Source: CAZDML01 sp964506645
GTDB lineage: Bacteria > Elusimicrobiota > Elusimicrobia > 2-01-FULL-59-12
Length of the DNA stretch: 64,000 bases
NCBI GenBank assembly: GCA_964506645.1
Contig: CAZDML010000001.1
Location: 16,017-80,016 of the forward strand
Direction of reading: 5' to 3'
Shown: in pieces, positions 10,101 through 17,914 of the stretch
How positions within the stretch are numbered: position 1 is the first letter of the stretch
Layout: each line of letters opens with the position of its first letter
The notes under the pieces: model-generated
The model's database searches: none
Seen by the model: the letters and a program-made list of their open reading frames with translations, nothing else
Told to the model about the DNA's origin: nothing
Program-made: the position numbers and the translations under genes

Positions 10101-10275
10101 GTTTGTGCCGATGGCGCTGAATACAGGTATCGGCGCCGAAGTCCAGCGGCCGCTCGCAACGGTCGTGATCGGAGGATTGATCACCTCGACTTTGCTGACG
10201 CTGGTCGTCCTTCCGGTGGTTTATCCGTGGCTCGGAAAGAAGTGGAAAGAGGAAGAAGAGGAGGTCGAGTTATGA
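7123..10275 (+). CDS. Heavy-metal efflux RND pump, CzcA-like (HME1-type motif)
   Basis: A 1050-residue inner-membrane proton/metal antiporter, the usual length for CzcA/CusA. TM1 (residues 13-31), the large periplasmic loops and twelve membrane segments are present. The TM4 signature reads DFGLLVDGAVVMIEN, very close to the DFGxxVDGAVVMxEN pattern tied to Zn/Co/Cd exporters of the HME1 group, and unlike the CusA pattern. It follows a TolC-type gene by nine bases and overlaps the PII-like gene by ATGA. Substrate: probably divalent cations such as Zn, Cd or Co (inferred from the motif). The periplasmic adaptor that such pumps need is not encoded in this locus. Confidence 0.88.
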   Translation: MNRLMQWTLKNRLTVILFFALASGLGFYSMGHLAIDAVPEITPVQVMVNTKTGALDPEQIEKTVTFPIETDMSGIAHVKEVRSLSKYGLSQVIVIFMDGTDIYWARQQISERLQGIRGEIPDGLTPTLAPISTGLSEIVMYTLLPKKGTDLAAKPEKDRLLYLRTLQDFVVAPYLKRSVKNVAEVDTTGGFKKEIHIEIHPERLDDYGLSMEQVAERLEGLGENVGGGYIQPKGRQIIVRASGRLMNLDEIRNLPVKLDVGGRAVPLSRIADVRDDYTPRMGGATVDGEEAVLGTVLMLSGANSREVSLDAEAALKEAPLPEDVEIQLLYTRSFLVNATLKTVSKSLLEGAALVIVVLLLILGNVRAALLVSLAIPLSMLFGAIGMKWFGLSASLMSLGAIDFGLLVDGAVVMIENSLRRLEEHRGALTKEAKLALILDAAQEVVKPVTLGLAIIMLVYVPILSLEGIEGKLYHPMAMTVIMALGASLLVAVLLMPVVAYLYLKAPSSGHVQETRFFLLLKKVYTPVLDWGLRHRALTVTPTVLLFIGALWVFHRMGADFMPPLDEGDLVVNLTRASDIGVDASLAMQRTSDRILAEFPEVERVFSRIGTPESATDPMGVHLSDTFVMLKKDRSAWPVAPDGKKRTKADLYEAMKKALEEKTPEQEVNENQPIEMRFSEILEGSRADVTLRIYGKDLDTLIGLLNQSIDVLKEIPGVDEVEMDALTALRKSPVLTARPNYAAIARYGLDIHRVTRLLEVAMGGKEVGSFYEEQWRFPIVMRVEEEHRENIDTIKSLPVGLPDGGTIPLKDVVDFKLQDEVTTIAHDYSQRYAAIAIFLKGRDISSFVKDAREAIDAKLKVPDGYRISWGGQFKNLERAKRRLALIVPVILIAIFLILWKAFGVMRQAVLVFTTIPLAMTGGIFALALRDIPMSVSASVGFIALMGIAILNGMVLVTFFNQLRQKGMDATQSAREGALVRLRPVAMTALVASLGFVPMALNTGIGAEVQRPLATVVIGGLITSTLLTLVVLPVVYPWLGKKWKEEEEEVEL

Positions 10276-10601
10276 AAGAGATCAAAGCGATCATTCAGCC
10301 CCAAGTGCTGGATCAGGTATTAGAGGCCCTCCACGCCGTGCCCGGCATCCCCGGCTGCACGGTATCCCGTGTTGAAGGCTATGCGCGGAGTTCCAACAAG
10401 GAAGGAGATGGACGTATGGCCACGTCAGCCGAGCGAGTGAAACTTGAGTTGGTCGTTCCAGATAAAATGGTCGAGAAAATAGTTGGGCTGATTCATGTCA
10501 ATGCCAAAACGGGACACAAAGGAGACGGCAAGATTTTCATCATCGAAACAAAAGATGCGCTGGCCATTCGCACCGGTGAGCGAGGCGAAAAGGCACTATA
10601 G
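10272..10601 (+). CDS. PII-like signalling protein linked to metal RND pump
   Basis: A 109-residue protein; ATG 10272 overlaps the RND stop codon (ATGA), showing tight translational coupling. The PII fold is clear from KEIKAIIQP at the start, TGHKGDGKIF in the B-loop region and AIRTGE near the end. The T-loop region is shorter than in GlnB/GlnK and has no Tyr51 equivalent, so uridylylation is not expected. PII-like proteins at the end of czc-type operons are a known theme. They may tune the pump in response to a nucleotide or metal ligand, but the ligand is unknown. Confidence 0.75.
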   Translation: MKEIKAIIQPQVLDQVLEALHAVPGIPGCTVSRVEGYARSSNKEGDGRMATSAERVKLELVVPDKMVEKIVGLIHVNAKTGHKGDGKIFIIETKDALAIRTGERGEKAL

Positions 10602-10642
10602 AGCTTCTGGAAACGTGCCTCAGAAAAGGAGAGTTCTCGTTA

Positions 10643-11071
10643 ATGATCATAATAGTCGCGGTATCCTTTATCCTAGCTATGCCTGTATTCGCTGCTCCGA
10701 ACTTGGCCAACAAATCGTCAATTTCACTGGAAGGCGAAATCGTAGATATAGCCTGCTTTACGGGGCATCGAGTACCGAGTTCGAAACATCCCAAGTGCAC
10801 GAAGTCCTGTTTGATGGATGGAACTCCTATCGGACTTCTGGCGGGTGATGATTTATATCTCTTGTTAGAAGATAGCGGAAATTCGAAGGCCTATCAGACT
10901 TTAAAGCAGGCCGCCACCGAACGAGTCAAAACCAGAGGTATCGCTTCGAGACGCGGCGGCTTGCGAACGTTGACGGTGCAGGAGGTGACCATCCTAAAGG
11001 AAGCCGTTTCAGGATGCACCGAACAGGTTGATCCTGTAGCGCCTGAGGCCGGATATTGCGGCGGTTCGTGA
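10643..11071 (+). CDS. Secreted cysteine-containing protein of unknown function
   Basis: A 142-residue protein with AAAAGGAG about ten bases before ATG 10643. Residues 1-18 are a signal peptide (ending VFA). The mature part has a conserved-looking core: GEIVDIACFTGHR, then HPKCTKSCLMDGTPIGLL, and a C-terminal CTEQV...EAGYCGG. The GH/CxxxC arrangement followed by a GxPxGLL turn occurs in small periplasmic proteins of several phyla, recalled from memory and not named. Its place at the end of the first RND operon suggests a metal-related periplasmic role. Confidence 0.55.
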   Translation: MIIIVAVSFILAMPVFAAPNLANKSSISLEGEIVDIACFTGHRVPSSKHPKCTKSCLMDGTPIGLLAGDDLYLLLEDSGNSKAYQTLKQAATERVKTRGIASRRGGLRTLTVQEVTILKEAVSGCTEQVDPVAPEAGYCGGS

Positions 11072-11119
11072 GACAGGGATCATTTCCGAGCGCACCAATC
11101 TCCAAGTCCCATAAATGAA

Positions 11120-11168
11120 TTGACCGCCGGGAAAATTCTGTTTACAGATGTTTGAACAGTAGGTAAAC
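11120..11168 (+). promoter_or_regulatory. Candidate sigma-70 promoter with overlapping inverted repeats
   Basis: TTGACC (11120-11125) and TACAGA (11143-11148) are 17 bp apart. The -10 lies inside an inverted repeat CTGTT...AACAG (11139-11159), and a second pair GTTTAC/GTAAAC (11141-11146 and 11162-11167) encloses it. This looks like a repressible promoter for the second RND operon. The repressor is not identifiable. Confidence 0.35.
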
Positions 11169-11176
11169 TTATCTTA

Positions 11177-11593
11177 ATGTTCAGGTCTTCAAAATTGATC
11201 CTCTTCGTTATGTGTGCCTGGCTTGCTGGCTGGTCCGGCATTACCATCGGAGGAATCCATGACGAGCAGCACCGGCTGAAGCATCAGGTTACCGCGGTTA
11301 CCGATCACTCACACGGTGACCATCGAGGCTCTCATTCCCATGATCAGGGAGATCCGAAACATGTCCCGCTCCCATTTGATTCATTCGTTGGTCTCACGCC
11401 GGCGGTTTCATCGGTCAGTGGAGTTGCTCAGGGAATTTCGCACCCCGTGTCGGTTGAAATCATCTACGCGGGCGCTGAACTTCTCGTGCATACTAAATCA
11501 GTTTCATCCATAAGCCCGCAGGGCCCCCCTGTCCCTGTTGATGATTCCTGCTTTCCCTCCTTTTCCAACCTCGCCCCACCTCTCCTAGCGTAA
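11177..11593 (+). CDS. Small secreted histidine-rich protein
   Basis: A 138-residue protein with a signal peptide (hydrophobic residues 8-26). The mature N-terminal region is rich in histidine (HSHGDHRGSHSHDQGDPKH, about residues 48-66), a typical Zn/Ni/Co/Cu-binding stretch. The remainder is Ser/Pro/Val-rich without a known domain. It stands 67 bp before the second RND gene, the same position that the small Cys-rich protein has before the first efflux locus. A role as periplasmic metal buffer or feeder for the pump is an inference from composition and context. Confidence 0.55.
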   Translation: MFRSSKLILFVMCAWLAGWSGITIGGIHDEQHRLKHQVTAVTDHSHGDHRGSHSHDQGDPKHVPLPFDSFVGLTPAVSSVSGVAQGISHPVSVEIIYAGAELLVHTKSVSSISPQGPPVPVDDSCFPSFSNLAPPLLA

Positions 11594-11660
11594 TCCAGCC
11601 GTTCCGACGTTTCGTTCGTAATCATCCAATTATTTATTAAGCGGTTTTTCAGGTGCTCTC

Positions 11661-14600
11661 ATGCTGAATGCAGTTATTCGATTTTCTCTACGTTATCGCG
11701 CCGCCGTCCTGCTGGCGGCGACGGGTCTCCTCATCTATGGTTTCGCTGTTTGGCGAAATCTGCCCGTTGACGTCTTCCCAGACCTTAATCGGCCAACGGT
11801 CACCGTTTTGACGGAAGCCCACGGTCTGGCACCGGAGGAAGTTGAGACTCTGGTCACGCTACCGATTGAATCGGTCTTAAACGGCACGCCTGGCGTCATC
11901 CGCGTCCGTTCCTCGAGCGGAATCGGCATCTCGATCCTTTATGTCGAGTTTGAGTGGGGGACCGACATCTTTCGCAACCGCCAACTCGTGTCGGAACGTT
12001 TGCAGCTGGCCAAGGAGCGCCTGCCGGATGAAATGACGCCTGTAATGGGGCCGATCACCTCTATCATGGGTGAAATCCAGTTTGTCGGCATGACCTCGCC
12101 CGAAGGAACCATCTCCCGCATGGATTTGCGTACGATCGCCGATTGGCAGCTGCGCCCACGACTGATGTCTATTCCCGGCATCAGCCAAGTCGTTGTCATG
12201 GGCGGAGAAGTGAAGCAATACCAAATTCTGATCAATAGCGACGCTTTGCAGCGGCGCGGGATTTCCCTGGACAACTTAAAGCACGCACTCTCGCACTTGA
12301 GCGAGAACACCACGGGCGGCTTTATCGATGTCGACGACAAAGAGCTGCTGATTCGGCCGCTCGGACGACTTGAGTCCGTGGAGGACATACGTAACGCTTC
12401 GGTGGGCATGCATCTTGGAAAACCTGTCCTCGTTAAGGAGGTTGCCGAAGTGCGGATCAGCGCCAAAACCAAGCGCGGAGAGGCCAGCGTGAACGCGCGT
12501 CACGCGGTGGTGATGACGATTCAGAAACAACCGAACGCCGACACCATCAATCTGACCCGGCGGATTGATGAGACGTTGGCAGAGATGCAGAAAACTCTGC
12601 CGGCAGGCGTCGAGATCCTGAGCGATCTCTTCAAACAATCTCGCTTCATCGAGGCCGCTAATCACAACGTGATCGCGGCGTTGCGGGACGGCGCGATTAT
12701 CGTCAGCATTATCCTTTTCCTGTTTTTAGCGAACGTCCGAACCACCGCCATCACACTGATTACGATTCCCTTGTCGCTCATGGTCACGGCGATCGTTTTT
12801 CACGCGATGGGATTAGGCATCAACACGATGACCCTCGGAGGGCTGGCGGTGGCCATCGGCGAACTGGTGGACGATGCCATTGTGGATGTCGAGAATGTAT
12901 TCCGCCGTCTGCGTGAGAACCGCCTCGCCGGATCGCCGAAAGGGATCTTGCGCGTGGTCTTTGAGGCATCCTCCGAAGTACGCAACTCCATCATTATTTC
13001 GACGCTCATCGTAGTCCTGGTATTTATTCCGCTCTTTTTCCTGAGCGGTATCGAAGGACGTCTTTTTGCTCCGCTGGGGGTCGCCTATCTGGTTGCGCTT
13101 AGCGCCTCACTCGTCATATCCCTGACTGTTACGCCGGCTCTATGCTCTCTGCTCCTCGGCAAATCGAAAACGATTGAACGAGAAGAAGAAAGCTGGCTTG
13201 TCCGCCGACTCAAAGTGCTCCACCGCCGAGGTCTGGCGATCACGCTGGACCATCCTTACTTTATTCTCGGTGGCTCTTTTGCACTCCTTGTAGGTTCGCT
13301 TTGCCTTTTGCCTCTCATGGGAAAGACCTTCCTGCCTCCCTTTAATGAAGGCACCGCGACTATTGGGATAGCAGCGCCTCCCGGGATTTCATTAGCCGCC
13401 TCCGATGAGCTGGGTCGGAAGGCCGAAGAGGCGATGCTGTCCATCCCAGAGGTGAAGTCCACCATTCGCCGCACGGGGCGAGCGGAGATGGACGAGCATG
13501 CCGAAGGGGTTCACTGGAGCGAAGTCGATGTGGACTTCAAACCTTCAGGACGCCCCCGCCGGGTTGTGCTTCAGGAACTGCGCGAGAAAATTGAAAAGGT
13601 CGGCGACGTATATGTGAACGTGGGGCAACCGATCAGCCATCGGTTGGACCATATGCTCTCGGGTGTTCGCGCTCAAGTGGCGATTAAAATCTTCGGTCCG
13701 GACCTCTCCGAGCTTCGTCGATTGGCCACCCAGACGGAAACGATTCTGAAAGGTATTCGGGGCGTCGTTGATCTTGCAGTCGAACCGCTCGTTCTCATCC
13801 CACAGCTCAAAATCGCCATGGACCATGAAGCGGCGGCGCGGGTGGGCCTGCGTTCCGGTGCGCTGGCGGAAGACCTTGAGATGGCCCTCAACGGCGAGGC
13901 CGTCTCCCAGATTCTCGAAAAGCAACGAATCTTCGATTTGTTCATGCGCCTGGATGATCGTTCCAGGCAATCGCCGGAAGCCATCGAGAAGGTCCTGGTT
14001 AAAACACTACCGAACGGGCAAGGCGTGCGAGTGGAAGATGTGGCCAACGTCTACCAAGGCACAGGACCCAACATGGTCAATCGCGAGGATCTGCAGCGCC
14101 GAATCGTCGTATCCGCCAACGCGCATGGCCGCGACCTTGGAAGCCTCGTGGATGAGATTCGATCCAAGCTGGATGCCGGTGTAAAGTTCCCCACGGGATA
14201 TTTTGTGAACCTGGGGGGACAGTTTGAGAGTCGGCGGGAAGCATCCAGAAAATTGTTGCTCTTCGGATTTTTGTCGCTTGCGGCAATCGTACTGGTGCTA
14301 TACATGCATTTCCGGTCACTCGTCCTCGTGCTCCAAATCATGTTGAACGTGCCGCTGGCTTTAATAGGCAGCATCGTGGCCATTTATCTCACTGAGCGTG
14401 AGCTCTCAGTCGCCACATTGATCGCTTTCATAACGCTATGCGGCATCAGCAGCCGCAACGGCATCATGATGATCAGCCATTACATCCATCTCATGGTAGA
14501 GGAAGACGAGTCTTTCAGCCGCGACATGGTGATACGCGGCTCGCTTGAACGTTTAGTGCCGGTTCTCATGACGGCGCTCACCGCTGCTTTGGCGCTGGTA

Positions 14601-14801
14601 CCGCTCGTTCTATCCAAGGGGGAGCCGGGCAAAGAAATCCTCTATCCGGTGGCGGTCGTCATTATCGGCGGTTTATTTTCTTCGACGCTGCTCGATATCG
14701 CCGTGACGCCGGCGATCTTTTACCTTTTCGGACGCAAACCCGCAGAGCGCCTGGTCGCTTTGCGGAAAGAATCCAAAACAACACAAGGAGAATGGAAATG
14801 A
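11661..14801 (+). CDS. Heavy-metal efflux RND pump, HME3-like motif
   Basis: A 1046-residue RND pump with TM1 at about residues 12-30, full periplasmic domains and twelve membrane segments. The TM4 signature GGLAVAIGELVDDAIVDVEN differs from both the czcA-type motif of the first pump (7123) and the CusA motif, and resembles the HME3 group, whose substrates are poorly defined. The next gene overlaps its stop (ATGA), and a TolC-type gene follows. As in the first locus no adaptor (CzcB/CusB) gene is present, although a small exported protein occupies part of that slot. Confidence 0.87.
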   Translation: MLNAVIRFSLRYRAAVLLAATGLLIYGFAVWRNLPVDVFPDLNRPTVTVLTEAHGLAPEEVETLVTLPIESVLNGTPGVIRVRSSSGIGISILYVEFEWGTDIFRNRQLVSERLQLAKERLPDEMTPVMGPITSIMGEIQFVGMTSPEGTISRMDLRTIADWQLRPRLMSIPGISQVVVMGGEVKQYQILINSDALQRRGISLDNLKHALSHLSENTTGGFIDVDDKELLIRPLGRLESVEDIRNASVGMHLGKPVLVKEVAEVRISAKTKRGEASVNARHAVVMTIQKQPNADTINLTRRIDETLAEMQKTLPAGVEILSDLFKQSRFIEAANHNVIAALRDGAIIVSIILFLFLANVRTTAITLITIPLSLMVTAIVFHAMGLGINTMTLGGLAVAIGELVDDAIVDVENVFRRLRENRLAGSPKGILRVVFEASSEVRNSIIISTLIVVLVFIPLFFLSGIEGRLFAPLGVAYLVALSASLVISLTVTPALCSLLLGKSKTIEREEESWLVRRLKVLHRRGLAITLDHPYFILGGSFALLVGSLCLLPLMGKTFLPPFNEGTATIGIAAPPGISLAASDELGRKAEEAMLSIPEVKSTIRRTGRAEMDEHAEGVHWSEVDVDFKPSGRPRRVVLQELREKIEKVGDVYVNVGQPISHRLDHMLSGVRAQVAIKIFGPDLSELRRLATQTETILKGIRGVVDLAVEPLVLIPQLKIAMDHEAAARVGLRSGALAEDLEMALNGEAVSQILEKQRIFDLFMRLDDRSRQSPEAIEKVLVKTLPNGQGVRVEDVANVYQGTGPNMVNREDLQRRIVVSANAHGRDLGSLVDEIRSKLDAGVKFPTGYFVNLGGQFESRREASRKLLLFGFLSLAAIVLVLYMHFRSLVLVLQIMLNVPLALIGSIVAIYLTERELSVATLIAFITLCGISSRNGIMMISHYIHLMVEEDESFSRDMVIRGSLERLVPVLMTALTAALALVPLVLSKGEPGKEILYPVAVVIIGGLFSSTLLDIAVTPAIFYLFGRKPAERLVALRKESKTTQGEWK

Positions 14802-15244
14802 AACAGCTAATACTCATAGGAAGTCTCTTGCTGGCGACGCTCAGCTTTGCCCATGACGAAGGGCACGGTCCAAAACTGACGGATTCGCCGAAGCAGGGCG
14901 GCGTCGTTGCGCCGGTCATCGACGCGAAAGAAGCGAAGCTCGGGGCTAAAGCCACGTTGCTTTACAAAGCCGAACTCGTGCGTCTGGATGACGGCACCGT
15001 CCGGGTTTATCTCTACGATCAAGCGATGAATCCGTTGTCGCTTGAGGCCTTGAATCCGACTGCTCAGGGAGTTCTTGAAACGTGGAAAAAGAAGACAGCC
15101 ACGCGAAAACCATTTGAGCTCAAGAAGGAATCGGACGCATTTGTAGGACAAGCACCGAAGGCGACCGCCAAACCCTTCAACATCGACGTCACGTTCCAGG
15201 AAAAGGGCCGAAAATTGTTGGCGGCTTTCGACAACCTTGACTAA
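14798..15244 (+). CDS. Small periplasmic protein between RND pump and TolC
   Basis: A 148-residue protein. ATG 14798 was chosen over 14792 because AAGGAG (14785-14790) then has a seven-base spacing and the start overlaps the RND stop (ATGA). A signal peptide (residues 1-15) is followed by HDEGHGPKLTDSPKQGG and a beta-rich domain. It lacks the lipoyl hairpin and long coiled coil of membrane fusion proteins, so it cannot be a full adaptor. It loosely resembles the extra N-terminal domain seen in some CzcB proteins. Being locked between pump and channel genes, it is probably a periplasmic partner of the pump. Confidence 0.5.
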   Translation: MKQLILIGSLLLATLSFAHDEGHGPKLTDSPKQGGVVAPVIDAKEAKLGAKATLLYKAELVRLDDGTVRVYLYDQAMNPLSLEALNPTAQGVLETWKKKTATRKPFELKKESDAFVGQAPKATAKPFNIDVTFQEKGRKLLAAFDNLD

Positions 15245-16490
15245 ACAGCCCCTCAGCATCGTAGTCGCTCTGTTCTTAGGCGTCAGTACGGCGCTTCGGG
15301 CGGATGAGCTCAGGCTCACCGCTGAAAATCTGCCGCAGATGGTGAGGGAGCGACATCCGGCGCTGAAAGCTTCAGAGCGCTTGGTGCAGGCCGCAAAAAT
15401 GCGGACCGGCTTCTGGCGACGATCCATGAATCCGCATTTGAACGTGACGTTGGGCGGCGAACGCTATGAAACCGGTCCGTATGCCGCGGAGACGCAGCCC
15501 TATGCGTTGGGCGAGGCAGCCATCAACGTGTTTCGAGGCGGCAAGGATCGTCTGGAAGATGTCCAGCGGCAAGCCTACGTGAAAATCGCCGAAGCCGAAC
15601 ATGAAACGCTTTTCCGTGAAGAGCTGGAGAAGGTTCGCCGCTTCTACTGGCAGTTCGTCGCCGAGCAAGAGCGGATGGTCCACATTGATGCGCTGTTGGA
15701 ACAGGGAAAGCGCATTCGCCAGGCCGCGGAGCGGCGTGTCGCCAAAGGACTGACAACCGATACGGACGTCCTGGCGGTTGATCTCTACAACCAGCAACTG
15801 GAGGAAGAAAAGAAGAGCTCCCTCAATGAAATGAGACTGAGTCATATTGCGCTTCAAGCCCCATTGAACATCTCTTCGGGAACCGTGATAACAACAGAAG
15901 GTCGCATCCCACATGAGCGTGTTGAAAATGCCCAACGGAACAATGCGGATATCCCGTCGGTGGTTCGCCTTCAGGCGCAGCGGGAAATCAATGAAAGCCA
16001 GCGGGCCCAATGGTCGCGCTGGTGGGCTCCGGAACTTGATTTCTATGGTCAGTACGGGCTTTACACAAGACGTGACCGAGATTTTTCGCAGCGGAGTGAT
16101 CGGGTCGATTGGGCGGCGGGCTTGCGCGCCCGGTTTTCTCTCTTCGATGGAGGAAATTCCCTACAGGAAGCCAAATCCTCCAAGCAGCAGGCGGCGGCGT
16201 ACGGCGAACTCGCCGCTTATCGTGAACGCGCATTCGACGCGGATGTGGAAACAGCTCTTCAGAAGATGCGGAATCTGGACGATCTCATTCATGGATCTGA
16301 GATATTCCTCGAGCGCGGGGAAAAGCTCCTACGGCAAACCTTAAGCGAATACGACCGCGGTGTGCGGGACTCCCAAGAGGTTCTGGCCGCCTTAGATCGG
16401 CTGGCCGTTTTCCAACGCCGGCATCTCGAACGCCGGTTGGAGTATCAGAACACCAAAACTCACTGGCAGGCACTTACAGGAGGGCAATAA
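15237..16490 (+). CDS. TolC-family outer-membrane efflux protein
   Basis: A 417-residue outer-membrane channel beginning with TTG 15237, which overlaps the preceding stop by eight bases. A signal peptide (residues 1-22, ending LRA) precedes RLTAENLPQMVRERHPALKA, the usual TolC-family opening. Two coiled-coil repeats follow and the C-terminus is rich in Arg/Gln heptads. It completes the second RND locus. It is only distantly like the TolC protein at 5863, so the two loci did not arise by a recent duplication within this window. Confidence 0.8.
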   Translation: MTKQPLSIVVALFLGVSTALRADELRLTAENLPQMVRERHPALKASERLVQAAKMRTGFWRRSMNPHLNVTLGGERYETGPYAAETQPYALGEAAINVFRGGKDRLEDVQRQAYVKIAEAEHETLFREELEKVRRFYWQFVAEQERMVHIDALLEQGKRIRQAAERRVAKGLTTDTDVLAVDLYNQQLEEEKKSSLNEMRLSHIALQAPLNISSGTVITTEGRIPHERVENAQRNNADIPSVVRLQAQREINESQRAQWSRWWAPELDFYGQYGLYTRRDRDFSQRSDRVDWAAGLRARFSLFDGGNSLQEAKSSKQQAAAYGELAAYRERAFDADVETALQKMRNLDDLIHGSEIFLERGEKLLRQTLSEYDRGVRDSQEVLAALDRLAVFQRRHLERRLEYQNTKTHWQALTGGQ

Positions 16491-16492
16491 TC

Positions 16493-16540
16493 ATGTTGAT
16501 GGTCATTAAAGTTGAAAGCGGGTGGGCGTGGCGAGCATGA
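16493..16540 (+). CDS. Possible 15-residue leader peptide
   Basis: ATG 16493 has a good ribosome site (AGGAGGG, 16478-16484) inside the end of the TolC gene and opens a 15-codon frame, MLMVIKVESGWAWRA. Its TGA overlaps ATG 16537 of the next gene (ATGA). The larger gene has no ribosome site of its own, so this frame may serve to deliver ribosomes by coupling. It could equally be chance. Confidence 0.3.
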   Translation: MLMVIKVESGWAWRA

Positions 16541-17898
16541 AGGCGATTATCCTCGCAGCAGGGAACGGAGAACGCTTTCGAAAAGTCGGCATACAGACGC
16601 CGAAACCCCTCCTGCGCCTCGGGGGATTGAGTCTGCTGGAACGGACCGTACGAACGGCTGTGAAGGCCGGCGCGAGCGAGGTATTGATCGTCGTGGGATC
16701 CGAAGCGGAGACCATTCAATCTGCTCTAGCCCCGAGGCTCTCCGGACTCAATATCCGCTGGATCATTAACGACCAGTGGCGATCCGGCAACGGGACGTCG
16801 GTTCTGGCAGCGGCCCCCTTCCTGAATAGGGAACCCGCCCTCATCCTCATGGCGGATCATCTTGTGTTCGCTCCGACGTTGCGCCGCTTATGGGAAGCGG
16901 CAGCCCGGATAGACACTTCCGTCATGGCAGTCGACTTCAAACTTTCGTTGTTGTCTGATCCGGACGATGCCACAAAGGTTCAGGTCGACCTTGATCACAT
17001 CACAGCCGTCGACAAGGCACTCTCTCATTTCAACGCTTATGACACCGGGATGTCCGTCTGTACGGCAGTCTATTTCGACCGGCTGGCGGAAATCGCGCGA
17101 CGACAGAAAGGCATTTGTTCGCACAGCGACGGGATGCGAAGCCTGGCGGCGTCTCGACTTTTAATGGCCTGGGATATTGGCTCGGACCGCTGGGAGGATG
17201 TCGATACTCCCGCTGCATACAAGGCTGCGGAAACGATTCTCATGAACTCCCTTAGAAAATCTACGGACGGGTTTATGTCGAAGCATCTCGAGCGTCGGCT
17301 CTCGGGATGGGTCACGCAGCGCTTGATTCATACGCCCGTGACGCCGAATCAAATGACGCTGCTTGTCGTTGCCATCGGCTTGGGGGCGGCATGTCTTTTT
17401 TCACAGCCCGGGTATTGGGCGAAGGTCGCCGGAGCGCTTGTTTTCTGGTGTGCCTCCTTTCTAGACGGCTGTGATGGTGAGATTGCACGACTCAAATTCA
17501 TGGAATCCCGCCTTGGAGGGTGGTTGGACCTCTGGGCCGACAACGTGGTCCATATGGCGGTCTTTGCAGGTCTAGGTATCGGGCTTTGGCGCGACACCCA
17601 AAGCGTTCACTGGCTTTGGCTCGGGTTTATAGCGGCGCTGGGTGTACTGATGTCTGTCGGCTTTGTTTCCTGGAACACGCTACGAAAGAAAAAGGAGGGC
17701 GGACCTCTTTTTACCTCAGTCTCTAATAGGACGGATCGCCTAAGTCGGCTGGCGGACGCGCTAAGTCGTCGTGATTTTATTTTCGGAACCATATTTCTTG
17801 CTTTCCTTGAATGGCTGCCCGAATTCCTATGGGCCGCAGCGATCGGCTCCCATGCCTACTGGATCGTCCTGATTGCTGTTGCGATGAGACCTCGATGA
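16537..17898 (+). CDS. Nucleotidyltransferase / CDP-alcohol phosphotransferase fusion (IPCT-DIPPS-like)
   Basis: A 453-residue bifunctional protein from ATG 16537. Residues 1-230 form a sugar-nucleotidyltransferase domain with MKAIILAAGNGERF, the PKPLL motif and DTGMSVCTAVYFD. Residues 245-453 form a membrane-embedded CDP-alcohol phosphotransferase with the signature D-G-x2-A-R-x8-G-x3-D-x3-D (DGCDGEIARL, then GGWLDLWADN). This order matches the CTP:inositol-1-phosphate cytidylyltransferase/DIPP synthase of hyperthermophiles; the alcohol used here is not known. It would make a CDP-alcohol and transfer it to a lipid or polyol in the inner membrane. It begins a run of envelope-related genes. 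Confidence 0.75.
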   Translation: MKAIILAAGNGERFRKVGIQTPKPLLRLGGLSLLERTVRTAVKAGASEVLIVVGSEAETIQSALAPRLSGLNIRWIINDQWRSGNGTSVLAAAPFLNREPALILMADHLVFAPTLRRLWEAAARIDTSVMAVDFKLSLLSDPDDATKVQVDLDHITAVDKALSHFNAYDTGMSVCTAVYFDRLAEIARRQKGICSHSDGMRSLAASRLLMAWDIGSDRWEDVDTPAAYKAAETILMNSLRKSTDGFMSKHLERRLSGWVTQRLIHTPVTPNQMTLLVVAIGLGAACLFSQPGYWAKVAGALVFWCASFLDGCDGEIARLKFMESRLGGWLDLWADNVVHMAVFAGLGIGLWRDTQSVHWLWLGFIAALGVLMSVGFVSWNTLRKKKEGGPLFTSVSNRTDRLSRLADALSRRDFIFGTIFLAFLEWLPEFLWAAAIGSHAYWIVLIAVAMRPR

Positions 17899-17914
17899 AT
17901 TTAATCCTAATCGC

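Noticed and set aside
14792..14797. Upstream ATG for the small periplasmic protein
   Set aside because: Only one base after AAGGAG; ATG 14798 has proper spacing and overlaps the RND stop.
15372..16010. 212-codon open frame on the - strand
   Set aside because: Antisense to the TolC-type gene, which has signal peptide and coiled-coil repeats.
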